A DNA stretch of 59,500 nt from Acidimicrobiales bacterium. GTDB taxonomy: Bacteria; Actinomycetota; Acidimicrobiia; Acidimicrobiales; Iamiaceae. The notes under the pieces are model-generated. The model ran no database searches and was not told the DNA's origin. It worked only from the letters and a program-made list of their open reading frames with translations. Position 1 is the stretch's first letter. Every line of letters begins with the position of its first letter. The position numbers and the translations under genes were made by a program. Of this stretch, positions 7,973 through 16,472 are shown one piece after another. The stretch is taken from contig JAUJNP010000003.1 of the NCBI GenBank assembly GCA_030448105.1, forward strand, positions 193,151 to 252,650. Reading direction: 5' to 3'.

Positions 7973-8838
7973 CCGAGACCACCCCCGCCGCCGCAGTCGC
8001 GCCCGCACCGGCACCGTCACCGTCGCCAGCCGGGACGGTGGCCCAGCGCACCGACGGCATCCGTGCCCGCAAGGCCGGCTTCGTGGCCGACGTGGTGTCG
8101 GTGGCGGGCCGGGCGGTGCGGTCCATCCCCCGCGAGCCGGAGTCGGTGATCCCGGCCCTCATCATCCCGGTGTTCTTCTTCGTCGTGAACATCGGCTCCC
8201 TCCAGGACGTCACCGAGCGGTTCCAGGCAGGGTTCGACTTCAAGGCCTTCCAGCTGCCGGTGGCCATCGTGTTCGCCGTCACCGGCATCAGCCGAGCGTC
8301 GGTGCTCGTCACCGACATCCAGGACGGCTACTTCGACCGGCTCAGCCTCACCCCCATCCGCCGCCCCGCCCTGCTGCTCGGCCTCATGGTGGCTGACTTC
8401 GTGCTGGTGGTGGCCCTGTCGATACCGGTCGTTGTTCTGGGCTTCGTCGTGGGCGTGCGCTTCGAGACCGGGCCCTTGGGCGTGCTCGCCTTCATCCTCC
8501 TGGCCGGGGCATGGGGGCTGGTGTTCACCGGTTTCCCGTACGCCATCGCCCTCAAGACGGGCAACCCGGCGGCGGTCAACACCAGCTTCGTCCTCTTCTT
8601 CCCCTTCGCGTTCCTGACCACCGCGTTCGTGCCCAAGGAGGCGCTCACCGGTTGGCTGGCCACGGTGGCCACCTACAACCCGGTCACCTACCTGCTCGAC
8701 GCCCTGCGGTCGCTCATCACCGAGGGCTGGGAGGTCACCACCCTCCTGAAGGGCGTGGCCGCGGTGGCCGGTGTGGGGCTGGTCAGCTTCTCCCTGTGCC
8801 TGGCCGCCTTCCGGGGCCGGATCCGGGCCGGGGCCTGA
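7969..8838 (+). CDS. Drug-type ABC exporter, permease (ABC-2 family)
   Basis: A 289-residue integral membrane partner of the preceding ATPase. The first 50 residues are a cytoplasmic Ala/Pro-rich tail, followed by about six membrane helices (about residues 55-75, 90-110, 135-165, 170-195, 200-220 and 255-280). The segment VTDIQDGYFDRLSLTPIRR is typical of ABC-2 permeases of the DrrB/ABC2_membrane class. The ATG overlaps the ATPase stop as ATGA, so the pair is coupled. It would export a hydrophobic compound or lipid; nothing in the sequence says which. Confidence 0.88.
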   Translation: MTETTPAAAVAPAPAPSPSPAGTVAQRTDGIRARKAGFVADVVSVAGRAVRSIPREPESVIPALIIPVFFFVVNIGSLQDVTERFQAGFDFKAFQLPVAIVFAVTGISRASVLVTDIQDGYFDRLSLTPIRRPALLLGLMVADFVLVVALSIPVVVLGFVVGVRFETGPLGVLAFILLAGAWGLVFTGFPYAIALKTGNPAAVNTSFVLFFPFAFLTTAFVPKEALTGWLATVATYNPVTYLLDALRSLITEGWEVTTLLKGVAAVAGVGLVSFSLCLAAFRGRIRAGA

Positions 8839-8860
8839 CGCCCGGCGAGCACCCCGCGCC

Positions 8861-9691
8861 TCAGGCCGGCTCGCACACGAAGTCGATGAGCTGCTCCACC
8901 GCGCCGATCAGGGCCGGTTCGAGGTCGGTCCACGAGCCGACCCGGCCCAGCAGCTGGCGCCAGTAGCGCGCCGGGTCGGCCTCGACCCCCAGCGCCGCGA
9001 GCACGCCTTCCTTCCAAAGGCGGCCGCGGGGCACGGTGGGCCAGGCCGCGATCCCGGCCGCCGCCGGGCGCACCGCCTGCCAGATGTCCACGTAGGGGTG
9101 CCCGGTCACCAGCACGTCGGGGTGGTCGATCCCGGCGGCCAGGCGGTGCTCCTTGGTGCCCTCCTCGAGGTGGTCGAGCAGTACGCCCAGGCGGCGCCCC
9201 GGCCGGGGCCCGAACGCCCGCACCACCTCGGCCAGGCGGTCAGCGCCGTCGAGGCGCTCGACCACCACGCCCTCCACCCGCAGGTCGTCACCCCACACCT
9301 TCTCCACCAGCTCGGCGTCGTGCACCCCCTCCACCAGGATCCTCCCGGCCCGGGCCACCCGGGCCGACGCCCCCTCCACCGCCAGCGAGCCCGACGCAGT
9401 TCGGGCCGGACCTGCCGCGGCGGCGGGGCGGGCCTTGGGTGCGACCAAAGTGACCGCCCGACCGTCCACCTCGAAGCCGCCGGGAGCGAGGCGGCACAGG
9501 TGTTGGCGGCCGGCGGCGTCGAGGATGGTCACCCGGTCGGCTCGGGCCTCGACCACCGTGCCCCGGAACGGGGTGCCGCGCTGGTTGACCACCAGGCCGG
9601 GGACGGCCTCGGCCACCGGGTAGGCGACCCGTGGGCGGCGGGGCCCGTCGAGGTCGATGGGCCCGCTGAGGATCCCGTCGCCCGCGGCCAT
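8861..9691 (-). CDS. DUF3097 family protein
   Basis: A 276-residue actinobacterial DUF3097 protein. The conserved block RILVEGVHDAELVEKVWGDD (118-137) and the later LGVLLDHLEEGTKE (168-181) are the family hallmarks. The spacing of Glu121-Gly122, Asp125 and Asp173 resembles a TOPRIM fold, so a nucleic-acid or phosphotransfer role is possible, but this is only inference. An N-terminal beta-rich part (about residues 30-85) precedes an Ala/Pro linker. TACGCT lies six bases before the ATG, predicting a leaderless mRNA. It is convergent with the ABC exporter and divergent from the inositol-phosphate synthase gene. Confidence 0.85.
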   Translation of the reverse strand: MAAGDGILSGPIDLDGPRRPRVAYPVAEAVPGLVVNQRGTPFRGTVVEARADRVTILDAAGRQHLCRLAPGGFEVDGRAVTLVAPKARPAAAAGPARTASGSLAVEGASARVARAGRILVEGVHDAELVEKVWGDDLRVEGVVVERLDGADRLAEVVRAFGPRPGRRLGVLLDHLEEGTKEHRLAAGIDHPDVLVTGHPYVDIWQAVRPAAAGIAAWPTVPRGRLWKEGVLAALGVEADPARYWRQLLGRVGSWTDLEPALIGAVEQLIDFVCEPA

Positions 9692-9703
9692 GGGCGCAGC
9701 GTA
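9692..9703 (-). promoter_or_regulatory. Leaderless -10 element of DUF3097 gene
   Basis: On the minus strand, TACGCT (9703-9698) is followed by six bases and the ATG. No Shine-Dalgarno sequence is present. This is the same geometry as in front of the herA-like gene, sbcD, moeA, moaA and moaC. Confidence 0.5.
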
Positions 9704-9799
9704 GGAGGGCTGGTCCGGTGGGTGGTGGCTTGCGCCCATCCCCGCCATCGGGAAGGGTCGGGCCCGCCTGCGCCCGCACCGAGAGAGGGAGGTTCCGTC

Positions 9800-11119
9800 G
9801 TGGGGCTTGACCAGAACGTCGACATCGCCCCCGCCACCGGCCGCCTCGGCGTGCTGCTGCCGGGCATGGGCGCGGTCGGCACCACCTTCATCTCCGGTGT
9901 GCTCGCCATCCGCAAGGGCCTGGCCGACCCGATCGGCTCGCTCACCCAGATGAGCACGATCCGCCTCGGCAAGCGCTCCGACGAGAACGCCCCCCGCATC
10001 GCCGACTACGTGCCCCTGGCCACCCTCGACGACCTCGTGTTCGGGGGGTGGGACGTCTTCCCCGACGACGCCTACGTGGCCGCCTCCCGGGCCGGCGTGC
10101 TCGACCGTCACCTGCTCGAGCAGCTGGGGGAGGAGCTCCGGGCCATCACGCCCATGCCGGCGGTGTTCGAGCAGTCCTACGTGCGGAACCTGCACAGCGA
10201 CAACGTCAAGACCGGCACCTCCAAGATGGATTTGGCCGAGCAGCTGGTCGACGACATCCATCGCTTCAGCGAGGAGCACGGCTGCGACCGGCTGGTGGCG
10301 GTGTGGTGCGGCTCCACCGAGGTGTACCGGGAGCCGACCGAGGTCCACGCCACCCTCGAGGCCTTCGAGCAGGGGCTCAGGGACTCCAGCCCCGACATCG
10401 CCCCCTCCCAGATCTACGCCTACGCCCTGCTCTCCCAGGGCATCCCCATGGCCAACGGGGCGCCCAACCTGAGCCTCGACATCCCCTGCATGCTCGAGCT
10501 GGCCCGCCGCCACCAGGTGCCCATCACCGGCAAGGACTTCAAGACCGGCCAGACCCTGATGAAGACGATCCTGGCCCCCGGGTTCAAGGCCCGGATGTTG
10601 GGCGTGGAGGGCTGGTACTCCACCAACATCCTCGGCAATCGCGACGGCGAGGTCCTCGACGACCCCGAGTCGTTCAAGAGCAAGGAGATGTCGAAGCTCG
10701 GCGTGCTCGACACCATCCTGCAGCCCGACACCTATCCCGAGCTCTACGGGGACATGACCCACGTGGTGCGCATCAACTACTACCCGCCCCGCGGCGACAA
10801 CAAGGAGGGCTGGGACAACATCGACATCTTCGGGTGGCTCGGGTACAAGATGCAGATCAAGATCGACTTCCTCTGCCGGGACTCGATCCTCGCCGCCCCG
10901 ATCGTGCTCGACCTCGTCCTGTTCCTCGACCTGGCCAAGCGGGCCGGCCTGTCGGGCATCCAGGAGTGGCTGTCGTTCTACTGGAAGAGCCCGGCCCACC
11001 CGGACGGCGTCTATCCCGAGCACGACCTGTTCATCCAGCTCATGAAGCTGAAGAACACGCTGCGCCACCTGCAGGGCGACGACCTCATCACCCACCTCGG
11101 CGCCGAGTACTACGACTGA
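9800..11119 (+). CDS. Inositol-3-phosphate synthase, long form
   Basis: Converts glucose 6-phosphate to 1D-myo-inositol 3-phosphate using NAD, the first step towards inositol lipids and mycothiol-type thiols. The dinucleotide-binding loop is LLPGMGAVGTT near the N-terminus. The conserved C-terminal core includes NKEGWDNIDIFGWLGYK and KIDFLCRDSILAAPIVLDL, and the TGKDFKTGQT segment belongs to the active site region. At 439 residues it is longer than the roughly 365-residue mycobacterial Ino1. GTG is chosen because a GAGGGAGG ribosome-binding site precedes it and the Rossmann fold begins about 15 residues later. The CHAD gene follows after one base. Confidence 0.9.
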   Translation: MGLDQNVDIAPATGRLGVLLPGMGAVGTTFISGVLAIRKGLADPIGSLTQMSTIRLGKRSDENAPRIADYVPLATLDDLVFGGWDVFPDDAYVAASRAGVLDRHLLEQLGEELRAITPMPAVFEQSYVRNLHSDNVKTGTSKMDLAEQLVDDIHRFSEEHGCDRLVAVWCGSTEVYREPTEVHATLEAFEQGLRDSSPDIAPSQIYAYALLSQGIPMANGAPNLSLDIPCMLELARRHQVPITGKDFKTGQTLMKTILAPGFKARMLGVEGWYSTNILGNRDGEVLDDPESFKSKEMSKLGVLDTILQPDTYPELYGDMTHVVRINYYPPRGDNKEGWDNIDIFGWLGYKMQIKIDFLCRDSILAAPIVLDLVLFLDLAKRAGLSGIQEWLSFYWKSPAHPDGVYPEHDLFIQLMKLKNTLRHLQGDDLITHLGAEYYD

Positions 11120-11120
11120 G

Positions 11121-12017
11121 GTGGCCTACGTCCTCGACCCCACCCGGCCGGTCGCCGACGAGGTCCGGCGAACCGCCGTCGAGTTGCTGGAGAAAGCGGT
11201 CGAGCACCTCCGCGCCGAGCCCGAGCCCTCGGTGAAGGACGTGCACCAGGCCCGCACCTCGCTCAAGAAGCTGCGGTCGCTGCTGCGCCTGGTACGGGCC
11301 GAGCTCGGCGAGGAGCGCTGGCGCGACCTGGACCGGCGGTTGCGCGACAGCGGGCGGGCCCTCTCCGCGCTGCGCGACGCCGACGTGGGCACCGCCACCT
11401 TCGATGCCCTGGCCCCCAGCCTGGCGGGAACGGTCGACGGGGGCACCGTGGCCCGGGTGGCCTCCGCCCTGGCGGCCGACGCCGCCGACGCCCGGGCCCG
11501 CGCCCGGGACCAGTCGACCGCCGGAGCGGTGGCCCAGGACCTGGCCGCCACCCTGTCCGCCGCCCACTGCTGGCTCATCGGCGCCCGTGGCTTCTCCGCC
11601 CTGGGACCAGGGCTCGGGCGCCAGTACCGCCTGGGGCGGTCGGCGTACGCCGCCATCGGGAGGCGTCCGGACGACGAGGAGCTCCACGACCTGCGCAAGC
11701 GGGCCAAGGACCTCTGGTACCACCTCCTGCTGCTCGGGCCGGTGTGGCCCCCGGTCACCGAGGTGCTGGCCCGCGAGGCTCACCACCTCTCGGACCTGCT
11801 CGGTGACGACCACGACCTGGCGGTGCTGCGCGAGACGTTGGCCGGCCGGCACTGGGGCACGGCCGGGGAGGGTGGACCCGCGCTGATGGAGGCCATCGGC
11901 AGCCGGCGGTCTTCCATCCAGGCCGAGGCCCGCCGGTCGGCGGCCCGGCTCTACGCCGACAAGCCCGGCCCGTGGGTGGCGCGCCTCGACGCCTGGTGGG
12001 CCACCGCCGCCGGCTGA
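11121..12017 (+). CDS. CHAD domain protein
   Basis: A 298-residue all-helical CHAD (conserved histidine alpha-helical) protein, a family that binds polyphosphate. It shows the paired motifs VHQARTSLKKLRSLLRL (about 40-57) and LHDLRKRAKDLWYHLLLL (about 190-208), whose His and Arg/Lys residues line the basic channel, and HHLSDLLGDDHDLAVL further on. No CYTH domain is fused. The GTG start follows the inositol-phosphate synthase stop by one base, so the two are cotranscribed. A link to phosphate or inositol-polyphosphate metabolism is tempting but unproved. Confidence 0.85.
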   Translation: MAYVLDPTRPVADEVRRTAVELLEKAVEHLRAEPEPSVKDVHQARTSLKKLRSLLRLVRAELGEERWRDLDRRLRDSGRALSALRDADVGTATFDALAPSLAGTVDGGTVARVASALAADAADARARARDQSTAGAVAQDLAATLSAAHCWLIGARGFSALGPGLGRQYRLGRSAYAAIGRRPDDEELHDLRKRAKDLWYHLLLLGPVWPPVTEVLAREAHHLSDLLGDDHDLAVLRETLAGRHWGTAGEGGPALMEAIGSRRSSIQAEARRSAARLYADKPGPWVARLDAWWATAAG

Positions 12018-12054
12018 GGCCAGCGGCTCCCGGCCACGTCCGGGATCCCCCCGG

Positions 12055-12069
12055 TAGCCTGGGACCACC
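12055..12069 (+). promoter_or_regulatory. -10 element of NfuA-like gene, near-leaderless
   Basis: TAGCCT (12055-12060) lies nine bases before the ATG at 12070. The expected start site is 0-3 bases before the codon, and no ribosome-binding site is visible. The spacing is slightly longer than in the six- to eight-base group. Confidence 0.4.
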
Positions 12070-12687
12070 ATGGAGACAACCGTCGAGACCCCTGTCCTCA
12101 CCGTCACCGACGCCGCGCTGTCCAAGATCATCGAGCTGCGGGCGGCCGAGCAGGACGCCGACGAGCTCGCCCTGCGGGTAGAGGTCACCGGTTCCCAGGG
12201 CGGGGACTACACCTACGATCTCGGCTTCGAGCCGATGTCCGAGGCCGACCCCGACGACGCCCGTTACCACCAGGGCGACCTGCCGGTGTGGATCCCGGCC
12301 GGCAGCGTGGAGGCCCTCAGCGGGGCCACGCTCGACCTGCCCGGCACCCCCGGGCAGGGTGGCCTCGTGCTGCGCAACCCGAACAAGCCCGATCCCCTGG
12401 CCGGCGTGAAGCTCGACCTCACCGGTGACGTGGCCGACAAGGTGCGCCAGCTCCTCGACCAGCAGATCAACCCGGCCCTGGCCGCCCACGGCGGCTTCGC
12501 CAGCCTGGTGGGAGTGGAGGGCGACAAGGTCTTCGTCACCATGGGCGGCGGTTGCCAGGGCTGCGCGGTCAGCGCCATGACCCTGCGCGAGGGCATCGAG
12601 CGCTCCATCAAGGAGAACATCCCCGAGGTCACCGAGGTGGTCGACGCCACCGACCACGACCTCGGCGAGAACCCCTACTACTCCTAG
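12070..12687 (+). CDS. NifU/NfuA-like Fe-S cluster carrier protein
   Basis: A 205-residue protein with an N-terminal A-type (HesB/IscA-like) scaffold region (about 10-105) and a C-terminal NifU domain (about 120-190). The NifU domain carries GGGCQGCAVSAMTLREGIE with the cluster-binding CxxC at Cys162 and Cys165. This order is that of NfuA-type carriers, which receive 4Fe-4S clusters from the assembly scaffold and deliver them to client enzymes. The A-type part appears to lack its own ligating cysteines, as in NfuA. Possible clients nearby include MoaA and the ferredoxin. Confidence 0.88.
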   Translation: METTVETPVLTVTDAALSKIIELRAAEQDADELALRVEVTGSQGGDYTYDLGFEPMSEADPDDARYHQGDLPVWIPAGSVEALSGATLDLPGTPGQGGLVLRNPNKPDPLAGVKLDLTGDVADKVRQLLDQQINPALAAHGGFASLVGVEGDKVFVTMGGGCQGCAVSAMTLREGIERSIKENIPEVTEVVDATDHDLGENPYYS

Positions 12688-12726
12688 GGATGACGGTGAC
12701 GCAGTTTGGGCCGCCGGCCGAGCCGG

Positions 12727-13572
12727 TCAGCCGCCGCCGGCCATGAGAGCAACCCCACTGAGGGTGGCGACCACGCCCACCACCTGGATCGGGCGCAGGT
12801 GCTCACCCTGGAATCGCCAGGCCAGCAGGGCGGTGACGGCGGGGTACAGCGACGCCAGCACCGCGCTCACGCTGACCAGGGCGGTGTGGGTGGCGACGGC
12901 GTACGCGCCGTTGGCGGCGGCGTCGGTGCCGGCGATGAGGGCGAGGGCGGGCAGGTCGCGGCGGGTGGGTCGGCCCGCCCGGCGCAGCGCCAGGGTGAGG
13001 AGGACCGTGCACACCAGGGCGTTCACCGCCCGCATGGTGGCCAGCGTCATCACCACGCTGTGCTCGGCCCCCCGGGCCACGACGACGAGCGTGAGCCCGA
13101 AGCCGACCGCCGCCACAGCCGCCAGCAGGAGCGGCCGCAAGGCCCGCCCGCCGGCGGCGGCGTCACGGTTGCGCTCGGGCCCGCTGGCGAGGATCACCCC
13201 GGCCACCGCCACCACGATGCCCACCAGCTGGAAGGGGGTCGGAGACTCCCCGCCGGCCAACCCGATCACCACGGGCACCACCGCCCCGGTGGCGGCGATG
13301 GGCGCGACCACCCCCATCGTCCCCGAGGCCAGCGCGGCGTAGAAGGAGCCGAGGGCGACGGTGCCCGCCAGGCCCCCGAGAACGCCCCACACGAGGTAGC
13401 CGGAGGCGTCGAGCTCGGCCGCCACCGCGGCGATGGCCACCAGGGCGACAAGGGCCATCGCCTGGGTTGCCTGCATGACGGCCACCGGGTGGGCGCGCCG
13501 GCTGAGGGTGCCGCCGAGGAAGTCTCCCGAGCCCCACAGGGCGCTCGCCGCCAGCGCCAGCAGCGCGCCCAG
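12727..13572 (-). CDS. EamA/DMT-family transporter, start codon unclear
   Basis: A permease of the drug/metabolite transporter superfamily with about ten membrane helices in two EamA repeats. The first helix (ALGALLALALAASALWGSGD) is clearly coding, but between the upstream in-frame TGA at 13581-13579 and the GTG at 13485 there is no ATG, GTG or TTG. The only start-like codon that keeps the helix is CTG at 13572. The alternative is the GTG at 13485, which gives 252 residues and loses the first helix. The upstream TGA is the stop of the SDR gene in the same frame, so reinitiation, a CTG start or readthrough are all possible. Confidence 0.75.
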   Translation of the reverse strand: MGALLALAASALWGSGDFLGGTLSRRAHPVAVMQATQAMALVALVAIAAVAAELDASGYLVWGVLGGLAGTVALGSFYAALASGTMGVVAPIAATGAVVPVVIGLAGGESPTPFQLVGIVVAVAGVILASGPERNRDAAAGGRALRPLLLAAVAAVGFGLTLVVVARGAEHSVVMTLATMRAVNALVCTVLLTLALRRAGRPTRRDLPALALIAGTDAAANGAYAVATHTALVSVSAVLASLYPAVTALLAWRFQGEHLRPIQVVGVVATLSGVALMAGGG

Positions 13573-13578
13573 AGCGCC

Positions 13579-14499
13579 TCAGCTCCAGCGGTAGGTCGTG
13601 CCGGTCAGCTCCTCGGAGACCTCCCACAGGCGCCGGGCGGAGGCTTCGTCGCCGGCGGCCCTGGTGCTCCCGGTCTTCTGGGGGTAGCCCCGGGCCTCGA
13701 AGGGTCCGCCGGGCCCGTAGTAGTCGCCGCCCCGCACGCCATCCGCGGTGGCCGCGTAGAGCTGGGGCAGCGCGCCCATGTCGGCCGACTGGGCGAAGAC
13801 CCGGTTGCCGAAGTCGTTGAGCCGCTTCATGAGGTGGTTGCCCTCCATCTCCGGCCCGGCCGCCTGGAGGTGGGTGGCCGCGTAGCCCGGATGGGCGGCC
13901 GCCGCCAGCAGGGCGCCGCCGGCCCGGCGCTCGAGCTCGGCGGTGAACAGCAGGTTGGCCAGCTTCGACTGCCCGTAGGCCGGCCACCGCTGGTACCCGC
14001 GCTCCCAGTTGAGGTCGTCCCAGCGCATGCGGCCGATGCGGTGGGCCTGCGACGACGTGGTGACCACGCGCGGGGCCTCGGCCGCCAGCAGGAGCGGGAG
14101 GACGGCGCCGGTGAGGGCGAAGTGGCCGAGGTGGTTGGTGCCGAACTGGGCCTCGAAGCCCTGGGCGGTGCGGCGCAAGGGCAGGGCCATCACCCCGGCG
14201 TTGTTCATCAGCACGTCGAGGCGGTCAGTGGTGGCGGCGACCTCGTCGGCGCATCGGCGGACGGAATCGAGGTCGGCCAGGTCGAGGGTGACCACGGTGG
14301 GCTCCGGGCCGGTGGCGGCGACCGACACCTTGGCGGCGGCGGCATGGGCCCGGGCCGCGTTGCGACAGCCCATGAGCACCCGGGCCCCGTGGGCGGCGAG
14401 GGCGGTGGCACTGGAGAGGCCCAGCCCGCTGTTGGCCCCGGTGACGAGGATCGTCCGCCCCTCCAGGTCCGGGATGTCGTCCGCGGTCCATCGCGCCAT
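13579..14499 (-). CDS. Short-chain dehydrogenase/reductase
   Basis: A 306-residue SDR of the retinol-dehydrogenase/protochlorophyllide-reductase-like group. It has the cofactor motif TGANSGLG, the NNAG motif and the catalytic YGQSK (YxxxK), preceded by TSSQAHRIG. The basic residue in MGCRNAARA after strand two suggests NADP(H). Start at the ATG giving MARWTADDIPDLEGR, the usual distance before the glycine motif. Its stop codon is immediately followed, in the same frame, by the EamA transporter coding sequence. The substrate cannot be told. Confidence 0.87.
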   Translation of the reverse strand: MARWTADDIPDLEGRTILVTGANSGLGLSSATALAAHGARVLMGCRNAARAHAAAAKVSVAATGPEPTVVTLDLADLDSVRRCADEVAATTDRLDVLMNNAGVMALPLRRTAQGFEAQFGTNHLGHFALTGAVLPLLLAAEAPRVVTTSSQAHRIGRMRWDDLNWERGYQRWPAYGQSKLANLLFTAELERRAGGALLAAAAHPGYAATHLQAAGPEMEGNHLMKRLNDFGNRVFAQSADMGALPQLYAATADGVRGGDYYGPGGPFEARGYPQKTGSTRAAGDEASARRLWEVSEELTGTTYRWS

Positions 14500-14557
14500 C
14501 CCCGCAGCCTGGCCCGAGGTCACGCCTCGGTGCCACCCGGGCGGGCGGCGGCGTGGG

Positions 14558-16408
14558 TCAGTGGGCCAGGCAGCGGCGGACCTCGGCGGCGACACCGTCG
14601 GCGTCGAGGCCGAGGTCGGCGAGGATGGCGTCGGGTTTGCCGTGGGCCAGGTAGCGCACCGGCACGCCGAGCACCCGTACGAGCGGGTGTCGGCCGGTGG
14701 TGACCGCCCGGTCGGAGAGGGCGGCGGCCACCTGTGAGCCGATGCCACCGTCGACGTAGCCATCCTCGACGGTGACCACCAGGTCGAAGCGGGCGGCGTC
14801 GTCGAGCATGGCCGGGTCGAGGGGCTTGACCACGCGGGGGTCCCACACGGTGGCCGAGATGCCCCCGGCCTCCAGCTTGAGGGCCGCCCCCTCGGCGGTG
14901 GCCAGCATCTTGCCCACGCCGATGAGGCACACGTCGGTGCCGACCCGCGCCCGGCGGCCGGACAGGCCGTGACCGACCTGGTCCTCGCCCACCGACGGCG
15001 CCGGCGTCTTCGGCCAGCGGATGGCGCTCGGGCCCGAGGTGATGTCGAGGCAGTCGTGGAGCATCACCTGCAGCTCCTGGTATGACGACGGCGCGAACAC
15101 GGTCATGTTCGGAACCTTGGTGAGCAGGACCATGTCGAGCACGCCGTGGTGGGAGGCGCCGTCGTCACCGGTGATGCCGGCCCGGTCGAGGCAGAACACC
15201 ACGGGCTGGTCGTGCAGGCCCACGTCGAGGTTGGTCTGGTCGAAGGCGCGGGAGAGGAAGGTGGAGTACAGCGCCACCACCGGCCGCAGGCCGCCCATGG
15301 CCATCCCCGCCGCCGAGGTGACGGCGTGCTGCTCGGCGATGCCGACGTCGACCAGCCGGCCGGGGAAGCGCTCACCGAAGGGAAGCAGGCCGGTGGAGTC
15401 GGGCATGGCCGCGGTGATGGCCACGACCTCGGGTCGGTTCTCCGCCTCCTTGATGAGCGCCTCGGTGAAGGCGGCGGTGTAGCTGCCATCACCCAGCTTC
15501 ACCCCACCCATGTCGTGCAGGCACTTCACCAGGTCGTTCTCGGCCGCCGCGTGGCCCCGGCCCTTGTGGGTCAGGACATGGACGACGATGGGGCCGTCGT
15601 AGGTGGCGGCGTGGCGCAGGGCCCGCTCGAGCCCCTCCACGTCGTGGCCGTCGAAGGGGCCGGTGTAGCGCACGCCGAGGGTCTCGAAGAACACCGGCGG
15701 CTCGAACATCTCCCGCATGCCGGCCAGCGCCCCGGCCATGCCCCAGGCGATGTGGTCGCCCACCACGGGCACGTCGCGCACGAGCCGTTCGAGGCGAGCC
15801 CGCTGCTTCATGTACTGCGGGTTCACCCGGAGTCGAGCCACGCTCTCGGTGAGGCGGGAGACGGTGGGCGCGTAGGAGCGGCCGTTGTCGTTGAGGACGA
15901 TGATGGCCCGCTTGCCGCTGTGGCCGAGGTTGTTCAGCCCCTCATAGGCCATGCCGCCGGTCATGGAACCGTCGCCGATCACGGCCACGACCCGCCGGCC
16001 CTCGCCGCCGTCGGACTCCTGGGCGACGGCCAGGCCGTGGGCGTAGCTCAAGATGGTGGAGGCGTGGCTGTTCTCGATCCAGTCGTGCTCCGACTCGGCC
16101 CGGCTGGGGTAGCCCGAGAGGCCGCCCGCTTTGCGCAGAGTGGTGAAGGCCTCGCGCCGGCCGGTGACGAGCTTGTGCACGTAGGCCAGGTGGCCGGTGT
16201 CCCAGAGGACGATGTCGCGGGGCGACTCGAACACCCGGTGCAGTGCCAGGGTGAGCTCGACCACGCCGAGGTTGGAGCCGAGGTGCCCGCTGCCGCAGAC
16301 CTCCACCGCGCCCACGATGAACTCGCGGATCTCCTCGGACAGCACGTCGAGTTGGGCGTAGGAGAGCTCCTGCAGGTCGGCAGGGGACTCGATCTTCTCC
16401 AGGAGCAT
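14558..16408 (-). CDS. dxs: 1-deoxy-D-xylulose-5-phosphate synthase
   Basis: Condenses pyruvate and glyceraldehyde 3-phosphate, the entry step of the MEP isoprenoid pathway. The N-terminal half has the TPP motif GDGSMTGGMAYEGLNNLG...NDN and CGSGHLGSNLGVVEL. The central part has GPFDGHD, THKGRGHAAAE and the catalytic IAEQHAV, and the C-terminal transketolase domain ends normally. Length (616 residues) is typical. The ATG is seven bases after a minus-strand TACCGT, so the mRNA is probably leaderless. It diverges from the nucleotidyl cyclase gene across only 64 bp. Confidence 0.95.
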   Translation of the reverse strand: MLLEKIESPADLQELSYAQLDVLSEEIREFIVGAVEVCGSGHLGSNLGVVELTLALHRVFESPRDIVLWDTGHLAYVHKLVTGRREAFTTLRKAGGLSGYPSRAESEHDWIENSHASTILSYAHGLAVAQESDGGEGRRVVAVIGDGSMTGGMAYEGLNNLGHSGKRAIIVLNDNGRSYAPTVSRLTESVARLRVNPQYMKQRARLERLVRDVPVVGDHIAWGMAGALAGMREMFEPPVFFETLGVRYTGPFDGHDVEGLERALRHAATYDGPIVVHVLTHKGRGHAAAENDLVKCLHDMGGVKLGDGSYTAAFTEALIKEAENRPEVVAITAAMPDSTGLLPFGERFPGRLVDVGIAEQHAVTSAAGMAMGGLRPVVALYSTFLSRAFDQTNLDVGLHDQPVVFCLDRAGITGDDGASHHGVLDMVLLTKVPNMTVFAPSSYQELQVMLHDCLDITSGPSAIRWPKTPAPSVGEDQVGHGLSGRRARVGTDVCLIGVGKMLATAEGAALKLEAGGISATVWDPRVVKPLDPAMLDDAARFDLVVTVEDGYVDGGIGSQVAAALSDRAVTTGRHPLVRVLGVPVRYLAHGKPDAILADLGLDADGVAAEVRRCLAH

Positions 16409-16421
16409 CCGGGTCACGGTA
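16409..16421 (-). promoter_or_regulatory. Leaderless -10 element of dxs
   Basis: Minus-strand TACCGT (16421-16416), then seven bases, then the dxs ATG. Together with TAGTGT at 16459 on the other strand this makes a compact divergent promoter. Confidence 0.5.
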
Positions 16422-16458
16422 CCCGCTCGGCTCGCCGACCGACGAGCGCTGGCGGCCG

Positions 16459-16472
16459 TAGTGTTGGCCTCC
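16459..16472 (+). promoter_or_regulatory. Leaderless -10 element of cyclase gene
   Basis: TAGTGT (16459-16464) lies eight bases before the GTG at 16473. This supports 16473 over the in-frame GTG at 16461, which would fall inside the hexamer. Confidence 0.5.
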
